From DALYJJ01 sp031969915 (GTDB lineage: Bacteria; Acidobacteriota; Terriglobia; Bryobacterales; Bryobacteraceae), in NCBI GenBank assembly GCA_031969915.1, contig DALYJJ010000059.1, forward strand, positions 1 through 34,930: a stretch of DNA of 34,930 nucleotides, in the 5' to 3' direction. The notes under the pieces were generated by a model, which had not been told where the DNA came from, did not search any database, and was given only the letters and a program-made list of their open reading frames with translations. Shown piece by piece: positions 24,267 through 31,985 of the stretch. The translations under genes were made by a program, and so were the position numbers. Position 1 is the stretch's first letter, and each line of letters opens with the position of its first letter.

Positions 24267-24654
24267 CCTCGCTCTCCTCCTTCACTTCGTGTCCCGCCGA
24301 CCGGAGCACGGCGACGGCCCGCGCCAGGTGCTCCTCTTTCACCAGAACATAATCCGTGTCGAATGTGGAAATGGCAAAGACGGAAACGCCGGCCGAGGCG
24401 AGCGGACTCGTTACCGACGCGAGCACGCCCACCAGGTCGAACGGAAAGGGGCCCACCAGCGCGAGCACCCGCCAGCCGGCCTCCACCCGGGCGCCCGCGG
24501 AGGCCCACTGCTCTTCGCACACGATCGACAACTCCTCCGGGGTTCGCGTGATCGAGAAGAACGTTGAGCGCGTGGTGCGAGGAGGAATCGCTTCCCGAGG
24601 GTCGAGCCGGCAGACGGCAAGCCGTAGGAGCGGGACCCGTATGCTGAGCGGCAT
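24253..24654 (-). CDS. ACT-domain protein (CASTOR-like)
   Basis: 133 residues from ATG 24654. The C-terminal ~75 residues form an ACT domain with GPFPFDLVGVLASVTSPLASAGVSVF and the typical closing FDTDYVLVKEEHLARAV. The N-terminal half is a shorter preceding ACT-like segment with SITRTPEELSIVCEE. This two-part pattern is seen in small stand-alone CASTOR/ACT proteins, which bind amino acids. No enzyme domain is attached. It overlaps the propeller gene by 14 bp and provides its Shine-Dalgarno sequence. The ligand is unknown. Confidence 0.85.
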   Translation of the reverse strand: MPLSIRVPLLRLAVCRLDPREAIPPRTTRSTFFSITRTPEELSIVCEEQWASAGARVEAGWRVLALVGPFPFDLVGVLASVTSPLASAGVSVFAISTFDTDYVLVKEEHLARAVAVLRSAGHEVKEESEVGPA

Positions 24655-24693
24655 TCGACCGCCGAGTATACACTGGCGGCCAGGAGGCCACCC

Positions 24694-24984
24694 ATGCCGC
24701 TCCATGTTTTCGTCCGCTTTGAGCCGGCGCCCGGAAAAGACCATCTGCTCGAAACCGAACTGCGCGGCATCCTGACGCCCACGCGCGCCGAGCCGGGTTG
24801 CCTGCGCGTGGAGCTGTTTCGATCCGTAGCCGGCCCGCAGTGCTTCTACATTCACTCCGAGTGGGTGGATCAGGCGGCGTTCGACACCCATGCGAAGATG
24901 CCGCACATGACCCGGTTTCTGGGTCTGTTAGGAGAACTGGCGTCGAACGCGGTGGAGGCCGTGCGGACCGAACGCATCGGCTGA
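24694..24984 (+). CDS. Antibiotic biosynthesis monooxygenase (YgiN-like) protein
   Basis: 96 residues with the dimeric ferredoxin-like ABM fold: VRFEPAPGKDHLLETEL at the start, then EPGCLRVELFRS, and FYIHSEWVDQAAFDTHAKMPHM in the middle. Related proteins are cofactor-free quinol monooxygenases or heme-degrading enzymes, but most are of unknown role. An AGGAGG (24682-24687) sits six bases before the ATG. The gene is divergent from the ACT-domain gene with 39 bp between starts, and a TATACA-like -10 lies in that gap. Confidence 0.9.
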   Translation: MPLHVFVRFEPAPGKDHLLETELRGILTPTRAEPGCLRVELFRSVAGPQCFYIHSEWVDQAAFDTHAKMPHMTRFLGLLGELASNAVEAVRTERIG

Positions 24985-25028
24985 CGGAGCCCGCCGCGGC
25001 GGCGGCGCGAGCGCCCGCGGGAAATCCC

Positions 25029-25063
25029 TTGACAGCCGCCGTATTTCGAATATTCTAGAAATA
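25029..25063 (+). promoter_or_regulatory. ars operon promoter and ArsR operator
   Basis: TTGACA at 25029-25034 and TATTCT at 25051-25056 with a 16-bp spacer form a good sigma-70-type promoter. An inverted repeat TATTTC (25042-25047) ... GAAATA (25058-25063), with the palindrome GAATATTC inside, covers the -10 and reaches the ArsR start codon. This is the position expected for autorepression by ArsR. The start codon directly follows, so the leader is very short or absent. Confidence 0.8.
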
Positions 25064-25398
25064 TGGGCAAACGAAGCGCGGCCTTCTTCGCCGACATGTT
25101 CTCCGCGTTGGGCAACGAAGCCCGCCTCGGGATCGTCCGGCTTCTGCTCTCGGCGCACCCCAACGGGATGGTGGTCGGAGACATTCAAAGCGAGTTGGGC
25201 ATCCCCGGATCGACGCTTTCGCACCACCTGGACAAGCTGCGCCAGGAGAACCTGGTGAAGTCGCGGCGGGAGGGTACCTACCTGTGGTACTCGGCGAACC
25301 ACGAGGCGCTGCAGGAACTGCTTGCGTTTCTCTACGCCGAGTGCTGCACGCGGAGTTCGGCGGTGAAGCCGGAGGCCGTAGTGAGGATCGGCAAGTGA
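25063..25398 (+). CDS. arsR: ArsR-family arsenic-responsive repressor
   Basis: 111 residues, winged helix: ALGNEARLGIVRLLL near the start, recognition helix GSTLSHHLDKLRQENLV, wing SRREGTYLWYS. The classical CxC arsenic site of the E. coli type is absent from the recognition region. Instead a vicinal pair C94-C95 lies near the C-terminus (YAECCTRSS), resembling the Acidithiobacillus-type ArsR, which uses C-terminal cysteines. It should leave the operator at 25042-25063 on As(III) binding. Its stop overlaps the GTG start of arsC. Confidence 0.92.
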   Translation: MGKRSAAFFADMFSALGNEARLGIVRLLLSAHPNGMVVGDIQSELGIPGSTLSHHLDKLRQENLVKSRREGTYLWYSANHEALQELLAFLYAECCTRSSAVKPEAVVRIGK

Positions 25399-25823
25399 CG
25401 CGGGTCCTGATACTGTGCACCGGCAACTCGGCCCGCAGCCAGATGGCGGAGGGGCTGCTGCGCGCGATGGCCCCCGAACTGGACGTTCAATCCGCGGGCA
25501 CCGTGCCGGCCGCTCAAGTGAACCCTTTCGCAGTCCGCGCCATGGCTGAGATCGGCATGGATATCTCCGGCGCTCGGCCGAAGAGCGTGCACCAGTTCCT
25601 CCCGGAACACTTCGATTTTGTGGTGACCGTCTGCGCGGAGGCGGATCGCGACTGCCCCGCCTTCATTGGCCAGACCGGCCGCCGCGTCCACGTTGGGTTC
25701 GAAGACCCGGCGCGCGCCCAAGGTTCGGAGCAGGAGGTGCTCGCCGAGTTCCGGCGCATTCGCGACCAGATCCGCGGGCGCTTCAAGCGGTTGTATGAGG
25801 ATGAGATCAAGAACGAGCAGTAG
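25395..25823 (+). CDS. arsC: Arsenate reductase, thioredoxin-coupled (low-MW phosphatase fold)
   Basis: 142 residues from the GTG at 25395 (GTGA overlap with arsR). The P-loop is C8-TGNSA-R14. The redox pair C80 and C87 (VTVCAEADRDC) is spaced as in the staphylococcal enzyme (C82/C89). The catalytic Asp is in GFEDPA. It reduces As(V) to As(III) by a cysteine relay re-reduced by thioredoxin. The codons for its last residues (NEQ-stop) are partly repeated immediately downstream. Confidence 0.95.
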   Translation: MTRVLILCTGNSARSQMAEGLLRAMAPELDVQSAGTVPAAQVNPFAVRAMAEIGMDISGARPKSVHQFLPEHFDFVVTVCAEADRDCPAFIGQTGRRVHVGFEDPARAQGSEQEVLAEFRRIRDQIRGRFKRLYEDEIKNEQ

Positions 25824-25855
25824 ATGAACGAGCAGTAGCTGAAAAGGAGCAGTAG
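25815..25855 (+). repeat. Three copies of GAGCAGTAG at the arsC-arsM junction
   Basis: The nonamer starts at 25815, 25830 and 25847. The first is the end of arsC including its stop. The second ends a five-codon mini-frame (ATG AAC GAG CAG TAG, 25824-25838) that copies the arsC end. The third follows AAAAG, making the AAGGAG ribosome site of arsM. This looks like a small tandem duplication in which one copy became the arsM ribosome-binding region. Confidence 0.8.
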
Positions 25856-26671
25856 ATGAACAACGTGAAGGAAGTCGTCAAAGAGCGCTACGGCAAGGCC
25901 GCGCTGCGCGTGGTGGAAGGCGGAGCCGCCTCCTGCTGCGGGTCGAAACCAACGCCGCTGGGTGCGGTGGATCCGATCACCGCCAACCTGTACAGCGATG
26001 CCCAGACGGCGGGACTGCCGGAGGAAGCATTGATCGCCTCGCTCGGCTGCGGCAACCCGACCGCGTTGGCGGAGTTGCATCCCGGCGAAGTGGTGCTCGA
26101 TCTCGGATCCGGGGGAGGCATCGACGTGCTGCTTTCGGCTCGCCGCGTTGCACCGGACGGCAAAGCGTACGGGCTCGATATGACCGGCGAAATGCTTGCT
26201 TTGGCGCGCGAAAACCAACGCAAGGCCGGCGTCGCCAACGTCGAGTTTCTCAAGGGCGAGATTGAGAACATCCCGCTCCCGGACAACTCCGTGGACGTGA
26301 TCATTTCGAATTGTGTGATCAACCTCTCCGCCGACAAGGACCGGGTCCTGGCCGAGGCCTTCCGGGTGTTGAAACCAGGCGGACGCCTGGCGGTCAGCGA
26401 CGTGGTGACGCGCGGGGACATCCCCGCCGATATCCGGCGCAGCGTTGAGTTATGGGTGGGCTGCATCGCGGGCGCGCTGGATGCCGGTGAGTACCGCGCG
26501 AAATTGGAGCGAGCCGGCTTCACGTCGATTGACTTTGAGACCACGCGCACCTATCGCGTGGACGAGGCGCGCGACTTCCTTTGTGGCCAGGGTTTGGATG
26601 TGGACGCCATGGCGCCTCTCGTGGATGGTAAATTCATGAGCGACTTCATTCGCGCCCGAAAACCTTTGTGA
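25856..26671 (+). CDS. arsM: Arsenite S-adenosylmethionine methyltransferase
   Basis: 271 residues. The SAM site is VLDLGSGGGIDVLL (80-93). Cysteines C65 (SLGCGNP), C153 (SNCVINL) and C203 (VGCIAG) match the three conserved As(III)-binding positions of ArsM. There is also an N-terminal vicinal pair, C27-C28. The enzyme methylates As(III) stepwise to mono-, di- and volatile trimethyl forms. The ATG at 25856 has AAGGAG upstream. Its stop overlaps the GTG of the next gene, so the four genes form one operon under ArsR. Confidence 0.96.
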   Translation: MNNVKEVVKERYGKAALRVVEGGAASCCGSKPTPLGAVDPITANLYSDAQTAGLPEEALIASLGCGNPTALAELHPGEVVLDLGSGGGIDVLLSARRVAPDGKAYGLDMTGEMLALARENQRKAGVANVEFLKGEIENIPLPDNSVDVIISNCVINLSADKDRVLAEAFRVLKPGGRLAVSDVVTRGDIPADIRRSVELWVGCIAGALDAGEYRAKLERAGFTSIDFETTRTYRVDEARDFLCGQGLDVDAMAPLVDGKFMSDFIRARKPL

Positions 26672-27108
26672 GCCACAACGAACTCTACGCGTTTCTTTCC
26701 GCGGAGCGGCTGGCGGTGGTCGCTTCGCGCTCGGCGGCCGGCGAGCCGCAAGCCGCTCTCGTGGGCTTTGCCGTGACGCCCCACCTGGAGTTGATCTTCG
26801 ACACGCTCAAGACCAGCCGCAAGTACGCAAACCTGAAGGCCAACCCGGGCTGCTCGTTCGTCATCGGCTGCTCCGGCGACGTCACCGTGCAATATGAGGG
26901 CGTGGCCGAAGAGATCTCCCAGGCCATGCCCGCGGCGTTCAAAGAGACCTACTTCAAACGTTGGCCGGGCGGCGTCACGCGCTCGCGTTGGCCGGAGATC
27001 ACCTGGTTCGTGGTCAGGCCGCGCTGGATCCGGTACTCCGACTACGGGCAGGATCCGGACTACGTCGAGGAGTTCCGCTTCGAAGACCTCAAATCAGCGG
27101 GTTCTTGA
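26668..27108 (+). CDS. Pyridoxamine 5'-phosphate oxidase-fold flavoprotein
   Basis: 146 residues from a GTG that overlaps the arsM stop. The split-barrel FMN-binding pattern is visible: LAVVASRSAAGEPQAALVGF, IFDTLKTSRKYANLKANP, and CSFVIGC followed by a VQYEGVA strand. This group is usually heme- or flavin-binding oxidoreductases of unknown substrate. In an ars operon it might act in the redox chemistry of arsenicals, but only position suggests that. Its last 20 bp overlap the convergent TPR-protein gene. Confidence 0.82.
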   Translation: MSHNELYAFLSAERLAVVASRSAAGEPQAALVGFAVTPHLELIFDTLKTSRKYANLKANPGCSFVIGCSGDVTVQYEGVAEEISQAMPAAFKETYFKRWPGGVTRSRWPEITWFVVRPRWIRYSDYGQDPDYVEEFRFEDLKSAGS

Positions 27109-28030
27109 GGTGTTCGTGCGTGATGTCATCCACGTGCGCCGCCTCGATCAGCGTGGCCAGCTTGGCCGCCAGCGTAGCCGCCGTGGGGATGCGCCGCAGT
27201 TGTTCCACTTCGCCTAGAGCCTCCGCGCGCCGGCCCATCAGCAGGAGCGAGATGCCCAGGCTGTAGTGCGCTTCGGCGAAGTCAGGCTTAAGGGCGATCG
27301 CTTTGTCGTAGGCGGCCACGCGGTCCTTTGACCGGCCCGTCTTCCCCAGTGCGAACCCGAGATGAAACCACGCCTCCGGATACCCGGGCTGCCACTGCAC
27401 GGCTTCCGCGAGACTGCGCGCGGCCCGGTCGTACTGCTCGGCCCAGACCTGCCCCAGACCAAGCACGTAAGCCTCCTCCGCCGCTGTGACGCGCTCGGCC
27501 GCCCACTCCTCCAGGCTCCGAATGGGTTGCGCCGGAAGCGCCCGGATGCGGAACAGAGGGATGGCGAAGGCGACATGGCGCGTGCCCAGAAACTGCGGCA
27601 ACAGCATCGCCACGGCGCGCCCTTCCGCGTCGCGCACGAGCTCGCCCGCGGACTCCGCCTTCACCTCGTTGCCCAGGCTCAACACCAGGCCGGAACCCGG
27701 AACGTCGCGCGCGGTCTTCGGAGCCACGGGCAGTTCATCTCCGAAGGCGGACGCCTCTGAAGCGCCCTCCACCCAGAGCTGGACCACGCCCATCACCGGC
27801 TCATCGCACAGAATCCAGCGCACCGGCCGGGTGGCGCCGCCGGCGATCACCTCCACGCGCTTCGCGCCGATCAGCAGGGAGCGCGCGGTCGCCAGTCGCC
27901 CGCCGTTGTCCAGGAACACGCCGTACCCGGTTCTCTTGCCGCCCGCGGCGTCGTAGGAGACCACACGCACGTCGTCGGCGGCGGCAAAGGCGCCAATTGC
28001 GCCCAACGCGATCAGCCAGAGACACTTCAC
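27089..28030 (-). CDS. Exported protein with protease-like N-terminal domain and C-terminal TPRs
   Basis: 313 residues from a GTG. A signal peptide (about 1-18, ending AFAA) is followed by ~150 residues resembling a trypsin-like (HtrA-type) barrel: GYGVFLDNGGRLATARSLL corresponds to the strand that normally carries the catalytic His, and the later DAEGRAVAML to the region after the Ser. The His-Asp-Ser triad is not recognisable, so it is probably inactive. Residues ~190-275 contain two or three TPR units (YPEAWFHLGFALGKTG, FAEAHYSLGISLLLMG). It likely binds proteins or peptides in the periplasm; the partner is unknown. Confidence 0.78.
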   Translation of the reverse strand: MKCLWLIALGAIGAFAAADDVRVVSYDAAGGKRTGYGVFLDNGGRLATARSLLIGAKRVEVIAGGATRPVRWILCDEPVMGVVQLWVEGASEASAFGDELPVAPKTARDVPGSGLVLSLGNEVKAESAGELVRDAEGRAVAMLLPQFLGTRHVAFAIPLFRIRALPAQPIRSLEEWAAERVTAAEEAYVLGLGQVWAEQYDRAARSLAEAVQWQPGYPEAWFHLGFALGKTGRSKDRVAAYDKAIALKPDFAEAHYSLGISLLLMGRRAEALGEVEQLRRIPTAATLAAKLATLIEAAHVDDITHEHLKNPLI

Positions 28031-28092
28031 TCACGTAACAGACGCTGCCGCTTGGCGCTTGGTTGCAACCGGTCACCGCGAAGCCCGCGCGC

Positions 28093-28111
28093 CCGGCCTT
28101 CGCAAGGCCGG
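28093..28111. other. Perfect GC-rich hairpin in a divergent intergenic region
   Basis: CCGGCCTT - CGC - AAGGCCGG gives an 8-bp perfect stem with a 3-nt loop. It lies between two divergently transcribed genes and no T-run follows, so it is not an ordinary terminator. It could be a regulatory or dispersed repeat element. Confidence 0.55.
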
Positions 28112-28196
28112 CAGCATGGGGGACCGGGACGCTTGACTCCGAAATCCCCGGGTGGAAAAATCCGAATACGTTTGGCTGATTTTGGGGGTTCCGACG

Positions 28197-31100
28197 ATGT
28201 TACGTTTGTCTCATTTCGTCCTGCCGCTCGCGTTTGCGGCCGTGTGCTCCGCGCAGACCGTCTCCGGCACGCTCGCCGGCACCGTAACCGACTCCACGGG
28301 CTCTGTGATCCCCGGAGTGAAGGTGACGGCGAAGAACGAACAGACCGGTGCGGTGCGCGAGTCGGCGACCAACGCGGAAGGCTACTACCTGTTCAGCTTC
28401 GTCCCGCTCGGCGCCTACCAGGTGACGGCGGCCCAGAACGGCTTCCAGACGATCGTGAAATCGGGCGTGGTCGTGGATCTCAACAAAACCACGCTGTCGG
28501 ACTTCTCCCTGAAGCCGTCGGCCGTCACCGAAACGGTGACCATCACCGGCGAGGTGCCGGTGGTGGAGACGTCGCAGGGCGACGTCAAGCACAGCCTGAT
28601 CGCGAAGCAGATCGATGACACGCCGCTCGCCGGCCGCAATTTCCTGAGCCTGGTGGAGCAGATCCCGGGCTTTCAAAACGCGCCCTGGATCGGGTCGGCG
28701 AACAATCCGACCAACTCGACCGGCTCCTATGCCTCCTTTAGCGGGACGGGCAGCCGCTCCGCCACCTTCCAGATCGACGGCGTCAACAACGACGATTCGT
28801 CGGAGAACCAGAACCGGCAGAACGTGAATGTGAGCGCGATCCGCGAATTCCAGGTGCTGACCAACGCCTACACGGCGGAGTTTGGCCGCGCGGGCGGCGC
28901 CGTGATCCTGGTGCAAACCAAGTCCGGCACGAATCGTTTTCACGGCGACGCGTACGACTACATTCAGAACGACGTCTTCAACGCCAACGGCTACTTTCAG
29001 AACCAACGCAATACGCCCCGCCAGATCGTGCGCCGGCAGCAGTACGGCTGGACGATCGGCGGCCCGGTCCTGAAAGACAAACTGTTCTTCTTCCATTCGG
29101 GCGAGCGCATCCGCAACAACACCAGCAGTTCGATCAGCCGCTTCATCTGGCTGCCGGGCGACGGCCCGCGCGCATGCAATCCGGGTGAGGTCTCGCGTCC
29201 CGGCGGTCCGTATTGCGTGGACCCCGCCACCCATCCGAACCTGCAGCGGGACCTGGCGTTTATGAAGGGCGTGATGGACCTTTGGAACACGCCCGAGCTG
29301 CAGGGCAAGACGCCGAACGATCCCGCCGGCTGCGTGGATCTGATCGCCAGCGGCCGGCCCAATCGCTGCGTGCGCATCGACGGCGTCCCGAACGTGTTCC
29401 CGGACTCCGACTACTCCGGCAAGCTGGACTGGAACGCGCCCGCCAACACCACCGTCGCGCTCCGCTACCACTACAGCCGCCAGATCCGTCGCTCCGGCCG
29501 CATCATCTTCGGCGACAACTTCGGCATCGTCAACAACCGCCAGTACAACATCGGCCTCACCGCCACGCACATTTTCAGCCCCCGGCAGACCGGCGAGTTC
29601 CGCTTCGGCTTCGGCAACCGCGCCACGCTCCAGGACGTGGTGGACGGCAACAACATTCCCACCATCCGGTTCGCCAATCACCTCACACCCTCCGGCACCG
29701 TGATCGGCACTTCCACCAACGTTCCCATCAACCGGCGGCAGCACGACGACCAGTTCGTCTACAACCACACGCTGGTCATGGACCGCCACACCATCAAGGC
29801 CGGGATGGACACGCGCCTCCTCCTGCTCGACGACCTTTCCGGCGACCGCAGCCGCGGCTTCTGGACCTTCAGCTCGCTCGACTCGCTCGCCTCCATCCGC
29901 GCGGGCACCGGTTTCACCGGCTGGGAGAACTTCCTCCGCGGCTTCGTCACCGGATATCAGAACGGCTACGGCAACCCCCTCGCCGAGAACCGCTACAACG
30001 AAGTGAACCTGTATTTCCAGGACGACTTCCGGCTGCGTCGGAACCTGACCCTGAACCTCGGCTTCCGCTGGGAAGGCGTCGGCGCGCCCCGCGAACAGCA
30101 GGACCGCTTCCAGTATGGCTTCGGCGGCGATTACAACAATTTCCAGCCGCGCTTCGGCTTCGCCTATCAGCCCGTGGTGGAGAAGCCTTGGCTGAAGTGG
30201 CTGACCGGCGATCCCGGCCGCTTTGTCATCCGCGGCGGCTACGGCATCTATCACAGCCGCGTCTTCCAGTCGGTGTTCTCGCAGAACCAGCTCAGCATCC
30301 GCACACAACCGCCGAATGGCTTCGCGTCCGACTTCTCCGCGAATTGCCGCAATGAAATCTCCGACCCCAGTTGCGGGTTCGTGTTCACCCCCGGTGTCGC
30401 CTCCCGCACCACCGCGTTCACCGCCAACGGCGTGCGCGTGCCGGGCGGCCAGTTGATCACCACGCTCCTGCTTCCCGATTCCAAGTTGCAGGTCCCCTAC
30501 GTGCAGCAGTGGAACCTGAGCCTGTCCCGCCAATTGCCGGGCAACATGGCCTTGGAGCTGACCTACAACGGCAACCGGACGATCGGAAACCTGTTCTACG
30601 ATTCGATCAACGACTCGCGCTTCCCCATCGAATCGCCCTATGTGCAGGTGGATGTGGGCGGGGGCGTCTACAAGAACGTGGTGTTCGACCGCGTGTGCCG
30701 CGATCTGAGCGACCCCATCTGCGTGCTGCGCGACGGCGCGGGCAACATCTCAACGCAGAGCGGTTCGCTGCGGCAGTTCGCCGCCCTCACCAGCACCACC
30801 GCGAGCCTCGCCGACAAAGGCATCGTGATCGTCGACGGCGTGCCGCACGGCTACATCTCCTTGGGCGAGGGGCGGATCAACGAGCGCCGGCCCGATCCGG
30901 CGTTCCGCCGCAACGTCGGGCTCCGCAACTTCGGCTGGGCCTACTATCACGGCGGCATCCTGAAGTTCACCAAGCGCACCAACCGCGGCCTTTCGTTCAC
31001 CGGATCCTGGACCTGGAGCAAGGCCATCGACACCGGATCGGAAGCGACGTTCACCGGCGTCGATTCGAACGCACCCGCGGGCAAGGGCAACGCGGCGCGT

Positions 31101-31793
31101 TCGCTGCGCGGGCTCTCCAGCTTCGACGCGCGGCACCGCATCATCCTCTCCTACGGCTACGACCTGCCGTTTTATCGCACCCAGCGCGGCGTCGTGGGGC
31201 GCATCCTCGGCGGCTGGCAGATCACCGGCGTGACTTCGTTCCAATCCGGCAATCCCTTCACCGCCGTGCTGGGCTACGATGCCAACCTCGACGGCCTGGG
31301 CGGCGACCGCCCGGCGATCTCCGATCCGAGCTTCCTCTTCCGCTCCATCGACAACGGCCGCGCGTTCACCACCTGCCGGACCGTGACCCCGGCCGGCGTG
31401 GCCTGCCCCGACACACAATCGCAGGATCAGGTGCCGGGCACGGTCTTTATTCCCCAACAGGCAGCGAGCATTTCCGCCGAGAACCGCATCATCTCCCCCG
31501 GCTCCGACGGCAGCGGCAGCATCGGCCGCAATACCTTCTTCACGCACGGCATGAATAACTTCGACACCACGTTTCAGAAGTCGGTGACGTTGAAGGAAGG
31601 GATCCGCTTGAACTTCCGTATGGAGTTCTACAACCTGTTCAACCGCGTGATGTTCGGCGTGCCCGCGCGCACCATCCTGAGCGGCACCCCGTTCGGACGC
31701 ATCGACACGCAGCGCAACCCGGCGGGCTACGTAAACTCGGCCCGCGAGGGCGGCTCGCGCCAAGGACAGTTCGCCATCCGGCTGATTTTCTAG
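28197..31793 (+). CDS. Oar-like TonB-dependent receptor with carboxypeptidase-regulatory domain
   Basis: 1198 residues from ATG 28197 (GGGGG about eight bases upstream). Order: signal peptide ending CSAQ; a carboxypeptidase-regulatory-like beta domain (about 20-100, GTLAGTVTDSTGSVIPGV); a plug domain (about 110-250, with IDGVNNDD and EFGRAGGAVILVQTKSG); and a long outer-membrane barrel ending in a terminal aromatic residue (FAIRLIF). Such Oar/CarbR receptors are heavily expanded in acidobacteria and probably import polysaccharide fragments or other large ligands with TonB energy. No partner SusD or enzyme gene is adjacent, so the substrate is unknown. The gene is monocistronic. Confidence 0.93.
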   Translation: MLRLSHFVLPLAFAAVCSAQTVSGTLAGTVTDSTGSVIPGVKVTAKNEQTGAVRESATNAEGYYLFSFVPLGAYQVTAAQNGFQTIVKSGVVVDLNKTTLSDFSLKPSAVTETVTITGEVPVVETSQGDVKHSLIAKQIDDTPLAGRNFLSLVEQIPGFQNAPWIGSANNPTNSTGSYASFSGTGSRSATFQIDGVNNDDSSENQNRQNVNVSAIREFQVLTNAYTAEFGRAGGAVILVQTKSGTNRFHGDAYDYIQNDVFNANGYFQNQRNTPRQIVRRQQYGWTIGGPVLKDKLFFFHSGERIRNNTSSSISRFIWLPGDGPRACNPGEVSRPGGPYCVDPATHPNLQRDLAFMKGVMDLWNTPELQGKTPNDPAGCVDLIASGRPNRCVRIDGVPNVFPDSDYSGKLDWNAPANTTVALRYHYSRQIRRSGRIIFGDNFGIVNNRQYNIGLTATHIFSPRQTGEFRFGFGNRATLQDVVDGNNIPTIRFANHLTPSGTVIGTSTNVPINRRQHDDQFVYNHTLVMDRHTIKAGMDTRLLLLDDLSGDRSRGFWTFSSLDSLASIRAGTGFTGWENFLRGFVTGYQNGYGNPLAENRYNEVNLYFQDDFRLRRNLTLNLGFRWEGVGAPREQQDRFQYGFGGDYNNFQPRFGFAYQPVVEKPWLKWLTGDPGRFVIRGGYGIYHSRVFQSVFSQNQLSIRTQPPNGFASDFSANCRNEISDPSCGFVFTPGVASRTTAFTANGVRVPGGQLITTLLLPDSKLQVPYVQQWNLSLSRQLPGNMALELTYNGNRTIGNLFYDSINDSRFPIESPYVQVDVGGGVYKNVVFDRVCRDLSDPICVLRDGAGNISTQSGSLRQFAALTSTTASLADKGIVIVDGVPHGYISLGEGRINERRPDPAFRRNVGLRNFGWAYYHGGILKFTKRTNRGLSFTGSWTWSKAIDTGSEATFTGVDSNAPAGKGNAARSLRGLSSFDARHRIILSYGYDLPFYRTQRGVVGRILGGWQITGVTSFQSGNPFTAVLGYDANLDGLGGDRPAISDPSFLFRSIDNGRAFTTCRTVTPAGVACPDTQSQDQVPGTVFIPQQAASISAENRIISPGSDGSGSIGRNTFFTHGMNNFDTTFQKSVTLKEGIRLNFRMEFYNLFNRVMFGVPARTILSGTPFGRIDTQRNPAGYVNSAREGGSRQGQFAIRLIF

Positions 31794-31985
31794 CCGGACC
31801 GGACCATACGGGCCATCGGCCGCAACAGTCCGCTCGCCAATGCGAATTGCTTCACGGTTCGAGTAGGACTGTTTTGTTCGATTGGTACTGCCTGAATTTC
31901 TTGTTTCCTCTGAACCGAGTCCCAACTCGTGTTATTCTTGGCCGTTTCCACGTTTCTTGGTTAATTCGCAAAGCGCCCTTAGCGT

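Noticed and set aside
28200..30533. 777-codon minus-strand frame opposite the TonB receptor
   Set aside because: Val/Ala/Glu/Gly/His-rich mirror frame; the receptor is unmistakable on the plus strand.
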